A stretch of 64,000 bases of DNA from Rachycentron canadum (GCA_038496675.1 CM076650.1:25705320-25769319), one strand, 5' to 3'. Shown: positions 38,282-50,513, numbered from the stretch's first letter. The notes: generated by a model from the letters alone, not told the origin. Program-made: numbers and translations.

Positions 38282-38297
38282 ATGTGTATAAGAGACA
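38282..38297 (+). other. 16-nt match to the Tn5 mosaic end (likely library adapter remnant)
   Basis: The first bases after the gap are ATGTGTATAAGAGACA, identical to bases 3-18 of the 19-bp hyperactive Tn5 mosaic end used in transposase-based sequencing libraries (AGATGTGTATAAGAGACAG). The preceding two bases fall in the gap and the next base differs. Placement exactly at the contig edge points to untrimmed adapter rather than genomic DNA. Confidence 0.8.
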
Positions 38298-38648
38298 TAT
38301 ATATATATATATATACTTTTTTTTATTTCCTATTTTTTTTTCTCCCTGTGTTTTTAACCAAGTGCACTTGGTAAAAAAAAAAAAAAAGACACCTTGAGTT
38401 ACATTATACCATATGTGTGACAGCTCCCTTACAACTGAACCACTTGATATTAATATTAACAACACATGCAGCTGCCGTTGAAAATGATTAAATTGATTTT
38501 ATAAAAGTACAAATGGGTTAAAGCCGCAACAATCCAGATCGTACAAAACAGTGTTACTGCACATTTGATTAATAAGTAAATAAATCTGAGAGCCAAAACC
38601 AAGAATTAGGCAGATGTGAATATCCACACACAGACAGAAAGACAGACA

Positions 38649-38675
38649 GACACACACACACACGCACACACGCAC

Positions 38676-38740
<65 letters not shown>
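38649..38740. repeat. long (CA)n microsatellite with CG interruptions
   Basis: About 90 bp of CA, with three ACGC interruptions on the left and a pure run on the right. It is 350 bp from the assembly gap. Confidence 0.97.
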
Positions 38741-38741
<1 letters not shown>

Positions 38742-39605
38742 AGGGAGGAGAGAAACCCCTCAAGGCAAATCACCACACAAGGCGATGGTCCTTTTAACTT
38801 CACTGTTTCAAAAGAAGCAACAATTATCAATTCAAGAGTGTGATTAAAAAGAAGCAGAGCAGTAGGATCATTTGTTGACGGGCTGAACCGTTGAAGCAGA
38901 ATCATTCGGTGACCAGCTGGTGTGAACAGTCAGAACATCTTTTTTTTTTTAACTACGACCCTCTTTGCAAATAATCTCCATAGACTGATGAGGTTGGAAG
39001 TGAGTGGAGAAAATACAGAGTTATGAAAATGACCACATGGACAACAAGAGACGATCTGACCACGGGTCCTGTCCAAAAACACTAGTCTGGAAGTTTTTGC
39101 TTTTAAATATTCTTTTTTTTTTTTTCTTCTGTGTGTGTTTTTTACTAATGGAATAATGTCCATATCTAATGAACCATGAAGCACATATACAAAAAAGCAG
39201 AAAATAAGGATTATCCCTTTGTATGCCAACTAGTTTTGTCTGCCTGTCATTTCCCATTCTCACCATGTAGAGATGATGAGCACAGGAGGTGAATTAATGA
39301 GGTCATGTCTGGGTACCAGCCGAAAAAGGTATTGGTATGAAAAAAAGTCTCAAGAAGTGGCTATACCACTATATGAAGATAGCAAGCGCAGACACACACA
39401 CACATATATATGTTGTGTGTGTGCATGTGCGTAAAAATACAGACAGACAGTTTCTGATGCAAAAAGACAAGGGCGTGATTAAAAGCATACACAACTTAAG
39501 ACTGGACAAAATGCAGGACACACATGGATGCATGCTTTCTTTCTCTCCCTCCATATCTTTATTTTTTTCTATCTCTGTTTCTCCCCTGCTCCTTCCATCC
39601 TCTTC

Positions 39606-39686
39606 AAGTGAGTGGAAGACAGGGTAGGAAAGTAAGAGAGGAGGTCTCCTCCTCTCTTACTTTCCTACCCTGTCTTCCACTCACTT
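39606..39686. repeat. perfect inverted repeat, 39-bp arms, 3-nt loop
   Basis: The left arm 39606-39644 (starts AAGTGAGTGGAAGACAGGGT) is the exact reverse complement of the right arm 39648-39686, separated by TCT. There is not one mismatch, and pairing stops exactly at both ends. No transposon termini or target duplication are evident. Confidence 0.97.
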
Positions 39687-40379
39687 CTTTAATATAGGCA
39701 GCTGCAGCCTTTTCAGTACCTCTCATCAGTCCTCGACATTTATCTCTCCTTAGTGTAGCACCAGTGCAGTGACCCGTCATCCACTCCCCCTTCCCCCTGT
39801 CTTTTTCGGCCTCATTCTCTCATTCATTTTCTCCTGCCAAGTCAGCTTTTGGTGCCCTCTTTCTCGCTCTCTCTACATTCTTTTACTCTCTTGCTCAGTC
39901 CAAGTTGTTAATATGGAGGACTGCGATCCTCTAAGCCACTGGCTCTGTCTTTGCTTTTTCTATTTTATTCTTTCATTTGTTTTCTATCCATTTTTGTCTT
40001 CTCGGTACTCTGGGCTCTTCTTATCTCCATCAGGTTCCCCTTTTTTGCTTTCCCAACTATCTTTCTAAATTAAATTTGCTTTATTGGGTTGAGTATCAGA
40101 TGAACCTTTTTTTCAAAGTACTGAAATACAATTGAATCTCAATAACAACCACTCTAAAAGTAGCCCAAGACCTTTGAGGCTACAAGGTTCTTCTCCATGA
40201 TTCTCTCCAAATGGATGAAGCACACACTCACAATTTTACTATTAGCTATAGTTTCACCAGCTAAACACAAAGGGTTTTTCCCCTGTGGGATCATGTACTG
40301 ACCAGAACACCACTTTTGTCTTTTAACAGGACTAGATAAGAGAAACTAGCAGAAAGTTTGGTTGCATGGATGCATCAGC

Positions 40380-40545
40380 AAATACAGGGCTTTCACACAG
40401 GAGACCACTTATTTCTCATGTGAAACAAAACTTTGTTTCATCTATCTATGACTGTTCAGTTTACACAAAGTTTATTGCTGTTACCATAATGAAGAAGGCT
40501 CTGATGTTCCTATAGATCCTAACCAAGGTTAAACAGACAAATGCA
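40380..40545 (+). repeat. possible dispersed intronic repeat, copy B
   Basis: CACACAGGAGACCACTTATT, a TGTGAAACAAAACTTTGTTT run and TTACCATAATGAAGAAGGC…CCTAACCAAGG occur in the same order as in the block at 35575-35770. Shared order with modest identity suggests a common origin. Confidence 0.4.
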
Positions 40546-41429
40546 CACAGCCTATGTCTGCGTATTCTGACAAGCAATATTTTATGTCATGGGAATGCTA
40601 ATCGCGCTCTCCAGAGAAGCAGTAGCAATGGCTATTGGATCACACCACAGGTGATTGAGAAGAAAGTACTGTGATGCTGTATGATCGGGTTCGGGTGGAA
40701 GGCTAGGCACAGCCTGGGTTTGACAGGAGGGACTGCAGTCACTTTGATTTTCTTTTAACCTTGGCCACACACTTTCCCTAATCTGCTCCAAGTGATTTTA
40801 ACTACATTCCGAGTGTCCCACAGGTAGTTTTGGGGTATAATTAAGAATGTTTTCATTTAGGTTGTATGACCTGTTGGCAAATCACAAAGCATGAATGCAT
40901 ATAAATGCATAATATTCAATTTGCAACAAACACAGACATGCCCTTGCATGCCCAATTACGTTAGTTCAGCTTTCAGTAATTGAGTCAGTGATTTTCCTTT
41001 AAAGAGCGAAACATCAAGAGGTTTTTATTATGTCGACAACAAGGCCTTGATTTTCTTATTTCCTTGTCAATTTGAACATTTCAGGAGCAATTTGTATAAC
41101 AAGAGACGTTCAGGTGAATAGTACCACTGGCAATTGTGACACACTTGTCTGTAATCGCGCTGCTTCCATTTAGATGTGCGGTGGCATGTGTGGTTTGTTC
41201 TAACCTATTTTATACAGTGAGTCTATCTTTTCCCAGACTGAGAACACACGAGAGGCTTTCCATACAGATCTGACAGTCCTGAATTCAATTCTTGATTTCC
41301 ACAACAAAGATATTTAAGATTTCCATGTTCTAGTTCCACTACTCATATACTCATATATTACATTTTTTATTTGAAACATGTATCATAAATATGTTTAAAG
41401 TTACAACTAAAGCCTGTTCCATACCATAA

Positions 41430-41436
41430 GTGTGTG

Positions 41437-41468
<32 letters not shown>

Positions 41469-41530
41469 TATATATGCATATACACACACACACATATATA
41501 TGTATATAAATATACATATATATATAAGCT
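41430..41530. repeat. mixed (TA)n/(CA)n repeat
   Basis: Alternating TATATA and CACACA blocks over about 100 bp. Confidence 0.95.
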
Positions 41531-43394
41531 TTCTGCTTGTTCAGCAGATTGGTGTCCATTCTGTGCATATAAATCATGAATCACTGCAGAACCAAAGCCA
41601 ACATTACCCTGGAATGAGATGTTTAAAAAAGCCACAGTAAAGGAATAAAATAAATGGATAAGATAGCACTTTGAAATGTTAAAGATGGTGCATGTGGGAA
41701 ATATATCAAGACATGCAAGAGACATGCAAGGGCATTAGTAATAGGGGCATTTGATTGTTTAGCTTTGTTATTTATTGCCACAAATTTTAGAAACAATTTG
41801 CAATAAGTACAACACCTTCACTTGTTATTTTACAGCATTGGCATCTTATGTAAAGACTGGCTTTGTCAATAAAAACCTTACCAAACCAAAGCCTACAATA
41901 CCTAGTGAAATCCTGCATGCCAAACATTCAGCCTCATCTTCCTGTAAGATTAACACTCATAGAGGTAGTGAGTATGAATGTGACCAAGGATACTATGACT
42001 TGCAAAAAAAAGCCCTGCAATTGTCTGAAATCAGTTCTAAGCCAGACAACAGACAACAATTAAAGTATAACACCCAGGTATCATAAGTCTAAATCTGACA
42101 AAAAGGCTGCAGTGTTACATTTCAAAACATTCTTCCATCTGTGTCTCATTATATAGTCAGGACAGTGCGCTGACTGTCTGACACGCACTCGCTCTATCCT
42201 CTAACTCTCTTGCACTCTCTTTGTCTGACTCTGCCTCTGTCTCTTTCCATGGAGCCTGCTACAACATTTTAATTTACTTTGGTAAATCCATTCTGCAATC
42301 AGCCTTGAGATGTGAGTTGTGTGACTTTTGCCATGTGAGTGTTTGAGGGTTAAATCCCACCCACCAGCTGCTAGCCCAAGGTCCATTAGCCTGATCAGTG
42401 ATTGATTGTCTGGTGTTGAGGAGAAATGTTTTCTCTCTGTCTCTCTCTTCCTCCTCTCTTTCATTCAATGACTCATTGATTAGTTCTGGTGTTGAGGAGA
42501 ATTGCCTAGTTGGACCCAACCTAAAGCACACTAAGTGTTATTTGTGTATCTCTCTCTACCTTGGTCAGTCCTGCATAGATGCTGTCAATAAGCTTTGGCG
42601 TCATCCTGCTGTTTGCAAAGAAACTCATCTTTTTTCTGTTGCTTTTTCCGCTCCAAGCTGATAGCCTTGGCGTCTAGGAGGCACCCAAAGGCTGGACAGT
42701 CGAGTCTTTTCACTCTCAGGGGGAAGAGACAAACTGTTTGTTTTTGAGGAGTGGCAAGCTATTACACTGCCTTTGTTCACTTATCTTAAGATATCTAGTG
42801 CAGTGTGGTTGACTACTTACTGTACTTGTAATAAAAGTAAACAATAGTGCATTTTTTATTCATAGTAAACAATGATCTGAATTAAATCAAGTACATTTTG
42901 ATCAGATCAGCCCGTAAAGATGAACTTCATAGACATTACATTATGCAGTTTTGGCAAAGATCTACTGGAACAAGCACTAATGTTAGCTGGTTCATATCAG
43001 CTATCCTATTTTCAAAGCCAAAACTGAATGCCAGTAGCCTCATAATATCCAGCCGAATTCAGAATGAAAAACAGCGATGACCTTTCGCCATCAACAATGA
43101 TTTAACAGATTTGCTTATGAACCATCTTTGGATTTTTCTAAGCGACCAATACAGCGGCACTGTTGTCTATAAGAAAAATGAAAAAAGCATTAGCCTAAAG
43201 CGGTGCATATATAAATATATATAATATGATACTGTATAGTGCCTGTGTCCCACCCAAAAGAAGGAAAAACAAAAGGCTGACTCTTCAATCTGCTCCTGCA
43301 AAGCATAGAAGACACGCTCAAAACCTGTTTATGAGTGTATATGTACATGTGTCTCTTTGATGCCACCCGACCACACTTATCTAGTCCTGTATTC

Positions 43395-43434
43395 CTGATC
43401 CACACCACCCGTAGATTCTGGTGGTGTGGATCAG
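43395..43434. repeat. perfect hairpin, 15-bp arms, 10-nt loop
   Basis: CTGATCCACACCACC (43395-43409) pairs with GGTGGTGTGGATCAG (43420-43434). Intronic; no element recognised around it. Confidence 0.95.
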
Positions 43435-46400
43435 TAAGTTGAAGTCTTGCTCACTTCGGACACATTTCCGTGCACATGAACACCCTAATGACACTAAAGC
43501 AGACTTTAAATATGTACTGACAAATGTGCGTATGTACTGTTTTCTAAAATGTAACACAAGATACACTTACTGACTGCAAAAGTATATTTAGGATACTGGA
43601 TAACAGTATAAAAACAGATTATTATATGTAATTTAGCATATCAATAGTTTGTATATTAAGGCACTGCCTATATAGATTAATGCTATACATAATTATTTGG
43701 TTACCACTTCAGCTACAGCTGGCACTAATCTGGGAAGATGACTTTTCTGCATATGCATTCTCAATTGCAAATACAACACTCGTTTGGTATCATCAACATC
43801 ATGGTGTAATAACATAATATTTATACTATAATGTTACCACTGGCATACAATTCCAGTATTGTCTTCCAGTATATGACAATTACACATAGGAGCGTAGGGC
43901 TACCTTTAGGTGTGAAACAGTTTGGTCAGATATTTTCGACCGCTCTCCACCGTGCGGAGCCTTGTGATATTTTCAGTGTAGGCTAGTTATGCCATTTGAC
44001 ATTTACCTGGAAACAAGTTGTCAGATCTGTAAATTACATAATGTAATTATATTACGGTAAAAATGCCCTCTGCAAAAAGGCAAGAGAGACAGGAGGAGAA
44101 AGAGCTGAGGAAGGCAGCTGGTTTCAAAGCAGCAGTGAGCTGACAGGCGAATCATTACTGAAATATCTAACATCCTGTTTGTTTAGACTTTATTTTGTCC
44201 CCATATATTTAGTTAAAGATGGACAAGAAGTCATTTTAACAACAATTACATTTGAGATCATTATTATGACCACAGAAAAAATCACCATCATCGATGGTCG
44301 ATGATTTTTAGGGTGAGCTTGTCACTATGACTGTAATGCCACATATGGTTGCGACAGAAAAGAGATGACTTTGCTGTCTCTTTGCCATTATTTTATTGAT
44401 ATTATTACAGGACACAGGCCAGCTGCAGTACTGTGCACCTGATGCAGCGCTGCCAAACTACGTTTGCTATCTGCTCTGACAAAGAGGGCTCATGGAGTCA
44501 AACAAAATATTTCATTAAAACCTGATGTTCCTGGAAAGATTTGGTTGGTAAACTATGTTCTCTGTGAGCCTGGATGTCACTGTCACTGTCTGTATGAATA
44601 TCTCTCTGACTTTTATGTTCTGTGACTCTCATCCTGAAACACAGACTTTCAGTAGTTGACTTTCTAGACTAAAAAAAAAAAAAACTGTTTCCCTCTGTCG
44701 CTGATGCTTCATAAAGCACTTGGTTGTCCCTGTAACCAGCCCATAAAATGCTTTCTGAAGGAAGAAGGGAAAAGAAAAGCCGGGATTCTCCCCCTATTCT
44801 CAGATTCTATGCTCTTTCTCCCTGCTCAGCTTCTTCTGCTTGTAAACAAGGAGTTTTTTTTTTTTTTTTTTTTAAAGTGTGTCTTTATGTAGAAGAAAAA
44901 AATCAGCTACAGGTCTCTCATTTACTTTCCGTCTGCGCTTGACTGAGGAGATCTGGAGGAAGGGATGCGGAGCGATATGAGAGAATAAATTTAAAAAGAG
45001 AAAAAAAACATGTCTGAAAAGTGCAGGAAGTGGTGAGAGTGATATTTTAGATGTTTGGCTGAACATTGGTTGGTTGGGTCAGACTGGAACTACTTTGGGG
45101 AAAGAGGACCACACACATTTCCACAAACACACATGCACAACCTTTTAGCCATTTCAAGACACTATTTCAGAGCTGTTTCTGATTATGTTTGGATGGCAAT
45201 GTATATATGAGGAGACGTCTGTCTGTCTCTCTATTTCCATAACTCCACGCAGCTGTCTTTCTTTTTCTCATTCCCCTTCCGTCCAAATCTCCTCCCTCTT
45301 TATTTCTCCCTTTCATTCCCCCTCTCCTGATATATAATCTGACTCTAATTGTGGTTGTCTGAGTTCCTTTCTTCAAACCATCAAAGTCTGTTTCCTATCA
45401 AACTTCTAGCTATAAGAAGGCTGATCTGGGGACATTGGCCAGCCAGCACAACTCAGCATCTGGTGCTTGTCAATCTCCACGGGCGAACTGATCTCAGATC
45501 AGCACTCTGGTTTGAGCGAACTCAGCCCCTGTGGCCCCAGTGTTTCAAACGGCCAGAATAGACTTTCATCCACAACTTGTGCTTAAACATTTACCATGTG
45601 CAGTGCCACCAGGAGCGGGCATGAATGCAGCTACAGCAAATCCTGCGTTCTAGTCAAATAAGCTCTGTGCGTGATCAAAAATAGCAGTTGTATATCCGGG
45701 TGTCCACTGCCGAAGTGAGAAAATCTTTAGTTGCTGACCAAAAATAACAGAAGTAACCGGATTTGACTCGTGTCATTGATCATGAATCATATGACTTTCA
45801 AAACTCCACTAAAATTTTGGTCTCGCCCCAGTTTCAGTCGAGTCACATTTGAGATACTCTAAGTCATCAGCTCAAAATTCTGGAAAAATAATCGGCCTGT
45901 CTAATTGAACTCAGGTCTATAACCACCACAACACAAGCACATTCAATGCTTTTATCACATGAAGACCCTGCTGAATGAAAAGGTCACTTCTGGAGGCACA
46001 CCAAACAAATTATTTGAATTTTAATTGATGGCCACCTCCACTCTGATAAATACAAGCGCAACAAAACTAATTGGTGAATATCACTCAGTGAAATAATTTA
46101 AATGTGTTCACCTTTATGTGACATGGTTGTGTTCTCTGTAAAAAAAAAAAAAAAAAAAGATTCATGCGGTTCAACTTAAAAACCTAAGGAGTTGAGTTGC
46201 TCCTGTGTGTAAAGATTAAGTAACATTTCAACTAAATAAATTAAGTTTGAACAACTATGTTAGAAAGACACAATTTCAACGCACAGTTGAAATTCAGTTA
46301 AAATGAATATGACACAAACTATATTCATACCAATGAGTATTTCAAGTTCAGTTAGTAAGGCATCAAATTAAGTAATAATTGACTAATGTGTTCAATTGTT

Positions 46401-47416
46401 ATATTCCTTCTCTTTACTTATAATGGCAAGTTTGACAGTGCTCTACACAACCATGTAGCATGCATTTTTGTTGGTCTGTGCAGTGTAGTGATGGAAGAAT
46501 CTCTCATGGGTTGCATTTAAAAGACGAGACAAACAACTAACAAAGCTTGAATGTGTGGCAGTAACAGACCCCCGGATATGGCATCTGCAGCCAAAATACA
46601 TCAAAAGCTTAGTTTTAATAGCTGTTTTGAATTTCAAAAGATTATTTATAAAATGTTCCACTACCTCTCTTTGCGCCAATATCTGTTAGTTTCTCTAAAG
46701 AGAAGATATTTTCAGGATTTTGGGTGATAAGGCACAGAGGTTGAGCTGAAAGGAAGGGAATGTAACAACGCAAACAAGACTGCTGTAAAAAACTACCACA
46801 ATGTCATTACTTCATATTTCAGCTGGTTTTTATCTTCTCTCCTACTGCCTCTGCTCACACATAGGGTATTTTAATAAAACTGCTCCCGTGGTTTTCTGTC
46901 ATATGTTTACATGATTTTCTGTTTCAGTTGTCCCACCCGTTGTGAAATTGAAATTACAGCCCACGTGTGCATTTCGAGAGAGCAATTGCCAGTGAGGAAA
47001 CGTCAACGGTGTAACATCGTTACCACCTCAACTCTCAACAAGAAAGGCTGGGAGAAGGCTAGTGCTGATGAGTGTGAGGAAAGCTCAACATTTGTCATGA
47101 GCAAGCCACCACTGAGGGAGGCTGAAAAGGGAGGCGGAAGATGAAGGGATGAATTCAGCTGACCCTAATAAGTTTCTGTCTTATAACAAATCAATTAGAG
47201 ACCTATATACTGTTTTATCCATGGAAAAGCTGTCCGTTGACAGATCATATTCTGCAGAAATGTTCATTATCCTCAATGTGAATGTCACAAAGCAAATCTT
47301 TCATGGAAGAGAAACGTCCGCCCAATAAGTCAATCAGATTCCCGTTCAGCCTATGAAAGAAAATTCAATTCTAGCTTCTAAAATGGTCACTAATGAAGCA
47401 ATTAATGTCCCTTTAC

Positions 47417-47599
47417 CATGTGTTACAGGTGAGTATATTCGGGCGGCATGCTCCTCTTCCTCTTGTTCCTCCTCCTTCTCTTCCTCAGAGTCAGGCTCAG
47501 GCGTGTTGCTTAACAACAGGTTGTCGTGCGGACTGCCTGACTGTGGATGTGATTGGTCAATGACAGATGATGAACAGGAGGGGGAGGGCATGGGAGAAC
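47417..47599 (-). CDS. tenm3: teneurin-3 cytoplasmic exon, probable 61-codon cassette
   Basis: The exon encodes part of the teneurin intracellular domain. On the minus strand a long pyrimidine run ends in CCTATAG just before 47599, and the donor after 47417 reads ATG|GTAAAG. The 183-nt exon starts and ends in phase 1, so inclusion or skipping both keep frame with the exon at 32350. The product begins (G)SPMPSPSCSSSV, contains HDNLLLSNTPEPDSEEE, then a Glu-rich run, and ends ARIYSPVTH. The layout (SP-rich start, a central LL-SN segment, an acidic patch, a Tyr-containing end) resembles a segment I recall from the cytoplasmic domain of teneurin-2. The human teneurin-3 form I recall lacks it. The low-complexity Glu run comes from GAG/GAA repeats. 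Use as an optional exon is inferred from phase symmetry, not from transcripts. Confidence 0.82.
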
Positions 47600-48445
47600 C
47601 TATAGGAGAATGCAACCAAAAAAAGAAAAAAAAAAAAAAAAGTGATGATGAATTTGAGGAATGGATGAAAGCAGCAACAACAAAAGCAACAACAACAAAA
47701 AAAGCACTGAGCAGTAATGTATATGGCGATATTTGGCAATGGTGTGGCTGAAACTGCGGCATGAGACTGATAAAGTAACATCAGGAGAGTCACACTGCAT
47801 ATACACAGAGCATCATCGCTCTGATCTGCTGCCACCACGGCCACAGCTGTTTATTCAGGACTGCATCTCCCTTTCCAGCTTTTTGGATGTTGTGCCTAGA
47901 GGAGGTTTTTCAGTTTTCCAGATCCACATCGCCCCTGCATTAGTATTTTACGAGTATTAAAGTCCACATTGGGTCTTTAGCACCACTGACTGACTGATTG
48001 AAAGAGAAGAAAGTTTTCCCAAAGTTATGGAACTGTGCGAGGTGCCAGTCTGAGCACCAGGCAAAGGTTGTGTGAGACCAGACTCACAAGCAGACTGTGC
48101 AAAATCAATTGTGTATCGATGTGGCAACCTTGACATTTAGTGACTTCTGCATGCCGCTTAGCCCCCCTCTCTTTTTGTGTATGTGCATATTGTGCTTCTT
48201 TGTGCGTGTGCATAGTCAGGTATCTCCACACAAACGCGCTGACACAAAAAAAATGCAATTAGTTGTTGAAAAGCAAACAAAAAAAAAAAAAAAAACATTT
48301 CATTAACAGCACTTCTCATGGTCACGGATTTACAGATAAAATGTTATGTCTGAGCCCAACATATGTCTTTCTAAATCTCTCACATTTCCAAGATGAGCTG
48401 TTACTTTTTGTTTAACGTTTTTCCCACTAGTCACTTGGTCAAGGA

Positions 48446-48447
<2 letters not shown>

Positions 48448-48476
<29 letters not shown>
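48448..48476. repeat. (CA)n microsatellite
   Basis: About 14 units. Confidence 0.95.
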
Positions 48477-48478
<2 letters not shown>

Positions 48479-49439
48479 CATGAGTAGAGATACACAAACA
48501 CCCAAGACATTCCAAACACGTCTTGTCCCCTCCAGCCATCCTCTGTTTACTCTGTCCTGACATTCACTTGGGGTTTTTACAGTTTCGGGCTAAAACTACA
48601 TACATCAGCTTGATGCAAACACATCCAAAATAACATGACACCAGTCTCTGGTTAATTATTTACTAGAATACCTTCTGGCTTGTTTCTTTCACTCAGATAG
48701 AAAATCAAATGGATGTGGCCTTTTCTATCAAATACCCACCTCCCACTCCTTCTGTAAAGTGATGCTGTTGATGGAAAAAAAAAAAAGAAAATGCCCAGTG
48801 GCTTTCACTGGAGAAACAGGACATAGGATTACTGCTACTACTGGGCATTACTGAATAGCATATAAGGTCCACGGGCTTGACTGCATCATTTGTGACATAA
48901 CTGATATGCTTATAACTGTTTGTCTACAGAAAGCCCCTCACTTGGCTTGACCCTCCTGCAACATTCAACTCGGTTTAAACAAGTGTGCCTGAATTTGTCA
49001 CCAACATCGTCAAAATGCTTGTTCTCCATGAATTTTGTATTTTATATATATATATATTGTTCCGTGACAGTCTAAGGGTTTTTTTTTTTTTTTTTTTTTT
49101 TTTCACCTAGACAAGAATTAAGCCTGTGGCAAACAATGAGTGGCACATTATTGTGTTGCTTGACTAAATTCAATTTAACATTTTACTCATGTCCCCTGTG
49201 CAACATTAGCCGGCTGCAGCTTCTGTTTTGCAATAATTTGCGATCTAAAAAAAAAAAAGTACCTGAACAAACTGCTAGATGTTTAAAATCACGCAAAAAG
49301 ATATTCAGAATTCTATCTTCTTCAGTCATAACATTAGCCGTACCAAATACAAGTGCTGCTCAGGAGCAAATATTGCTTTTGTTGGGGATTATTTTCTGGA
49401 ATATATATCACTAAGTACTATATATTATTGCTCATATAA

Positions 49440-49993
49440 ATACTGAGCAGCCACAATGTTAATACCTTTGACGGATGGAATGAAGGATGTTGATTATCTC
49501 ATTCTAACGCCACCTGAGATACATTAGGCAGAAGGTGTGCAGTCACTTCCTGCAGTTAAAATGTTGGCGGTGGGTCAGAGCATCTCCACAACACTACGTC
49601 AGGATGCAGTGGAGGGACAATGTGAACTGATGACAGGGTCAAGTTTAGCTCATGTGGTCCAATCCCACAGAAGAGCCAACTTTTCTACAAATTACTGAAA
49701 ATGTTAATTCGGCGGCTACGATGGAAAGCTGTTTGAACACACAGTGCTTTGCAACATGCTGCTCCCCTGTCCATCACTGAAAGCGCCTACAATGGGCACC
49801 TGACTGCCAAAACTACAATGCAACGGGAAATAGCACGGCAGCGGTATTACCTGATGACAATGGAGGCAGTGGGATAATGAGCCCTGTCACAAGGAGTTCA
49901 AGGTATTGTCTAAGGCTTTGTGACATATACCAGAGGACACGGGACGTGGGAGCAACACAGTATTAGGCAGGAGGTTGTACTGCTAAGGCAGAT

Positions 49994-50000
<7 letters not shown>
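49440..50000 (+). mobile_element. internally deleted Tc1-like DNA transposon
   Basis: The left end (GAGCAGCCACAATGTTAATACC) and right end (ATTAGGCAGGAGGTTGTACT, then AAGGCAGATCAGTG) are imperfect inverted copies of teleost Tc1-like termini (…GATCAGCCATAACATTAAAACC…). Inside, GGGTCAGAGCATCTCC, AATCCCACAGAAGAGCC and GAAAGCGCCTACAATGGGCAC are transposase coding blocks in the right order; the last gives KRLQWA preceded by a stop where Arg is expected. The catalytic middle is deleted: about 560 bp remain of an expected 1.2-1.6 kb. The right end runs directly into a (GT)n microsatellite. Confidence 0.8.

Positions 50001-50042
<42 letters not shown>
49993..50042. repeat. (GT)n microsatellite at a transposon end
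   Basis: About 24 GT units start inside the terminal inverted repeat of the Tc1-like element to the left. Confidence 0.95.
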
Positions 50043-50043
<1 letters not shown>

Positions 50044-50340
50044 CTTGTGTGCGGTGTGTCTGGGAAAGATAATAGAACCCTCATTTGCTGATTTGTTCCT
50101 TCAGAGAGTGCGGTGTTTGTTGCGCCAAAGGGTTTGGATTCAGATCTAAATTTAGTCTTCTCTCCAAATCAGCCAATACTGCGTGGTGGAAGTACTCACA
50201 GGCAGTTAAACACACTTGCAAACGCTGCATATTAAGCATACAATATGGATACAATACAACTGGAGAAGCACATGAAAAACAGGGCGAGACTGTATGAGAA
50301 ATAAAAGATAAAGAGGTGGAAGAAGGAAGAAGGGCTACAA

Positions 50341-50510
50341 AAGAAGGCAAGGCAAGGCAATTTTATTTGTATAGCCCATTTTTACAAACAGTTTGTCTCA
50401 AAGGGCTTTACATTGCACCATAACTACATCCTCTGCCCTTAGACCCTCACATCGACTGAGGAAAAACTCAAGAAAAATGAAGAAGAAAAAAAGACAGGAG
50501 AGCACGGAAG
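50341..50510 (+). repeat. teleost interspersed repeat (AAGGCAAGGCAATTTTATTT type)
   Basis: GGCAAGGCAAGGCAATTTTA, TTTGTATAGCCCATTTTTAC, CTCAAAGGGCTTTACATTGC, CATCCTCTGCCCTTAGACCC and GGAAAAACTCAAGAAAAATG follow the order of a very common fish repeat. The family name is not assigned. Confidence 0.7.
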
Positions 50511-50513
50511 AGC

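Larger units (their letters stand above)
32351..47416 (-). other. tenm3: tenm3 intron before the acidic cassette exon
   Basis: This 15-kb intron holds the assembly gap at 37897-38281, long (CA)n at 38649-38740, the 39-bp perfect inverted repeat at 39606-39686, TA/CA simple repeats at 41430-41530, and a 15-bp hairpin at 43395-43434. It also carries poly-A/T runs (36610, 37530, 44854, 46140) and the two possible dispersed repeats. I see no coding exon on either strand. If the 47.4-kb exon is skipped, this intron merges with the next one upstream. Confidence 0.7.

Noticed and set aside
37872..38465. 197-codon open frame crossing the gap
   Set aside because: Most of it is undetermined N; the rest is TA repeat.
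38499..38905. Long Cys-Val or His-Thr frames through (CA)n
   Set aside because: They are dipeptide translations of the CA/GT microsatellite and not genes. The same applies to frames at 50.9-51.2 kb, 60.4 kb and 62.7 kb.
47353..47751. 132-codon plus-strand open frame over the cassette exon
   Set aside because: It is the reverse-strand shadow of the acidic tenm3 exon: Glu codons GAG/GAA read as Ser/Phe-rich on the other strand, and it ends in poly-Lys from the poly-A tract.
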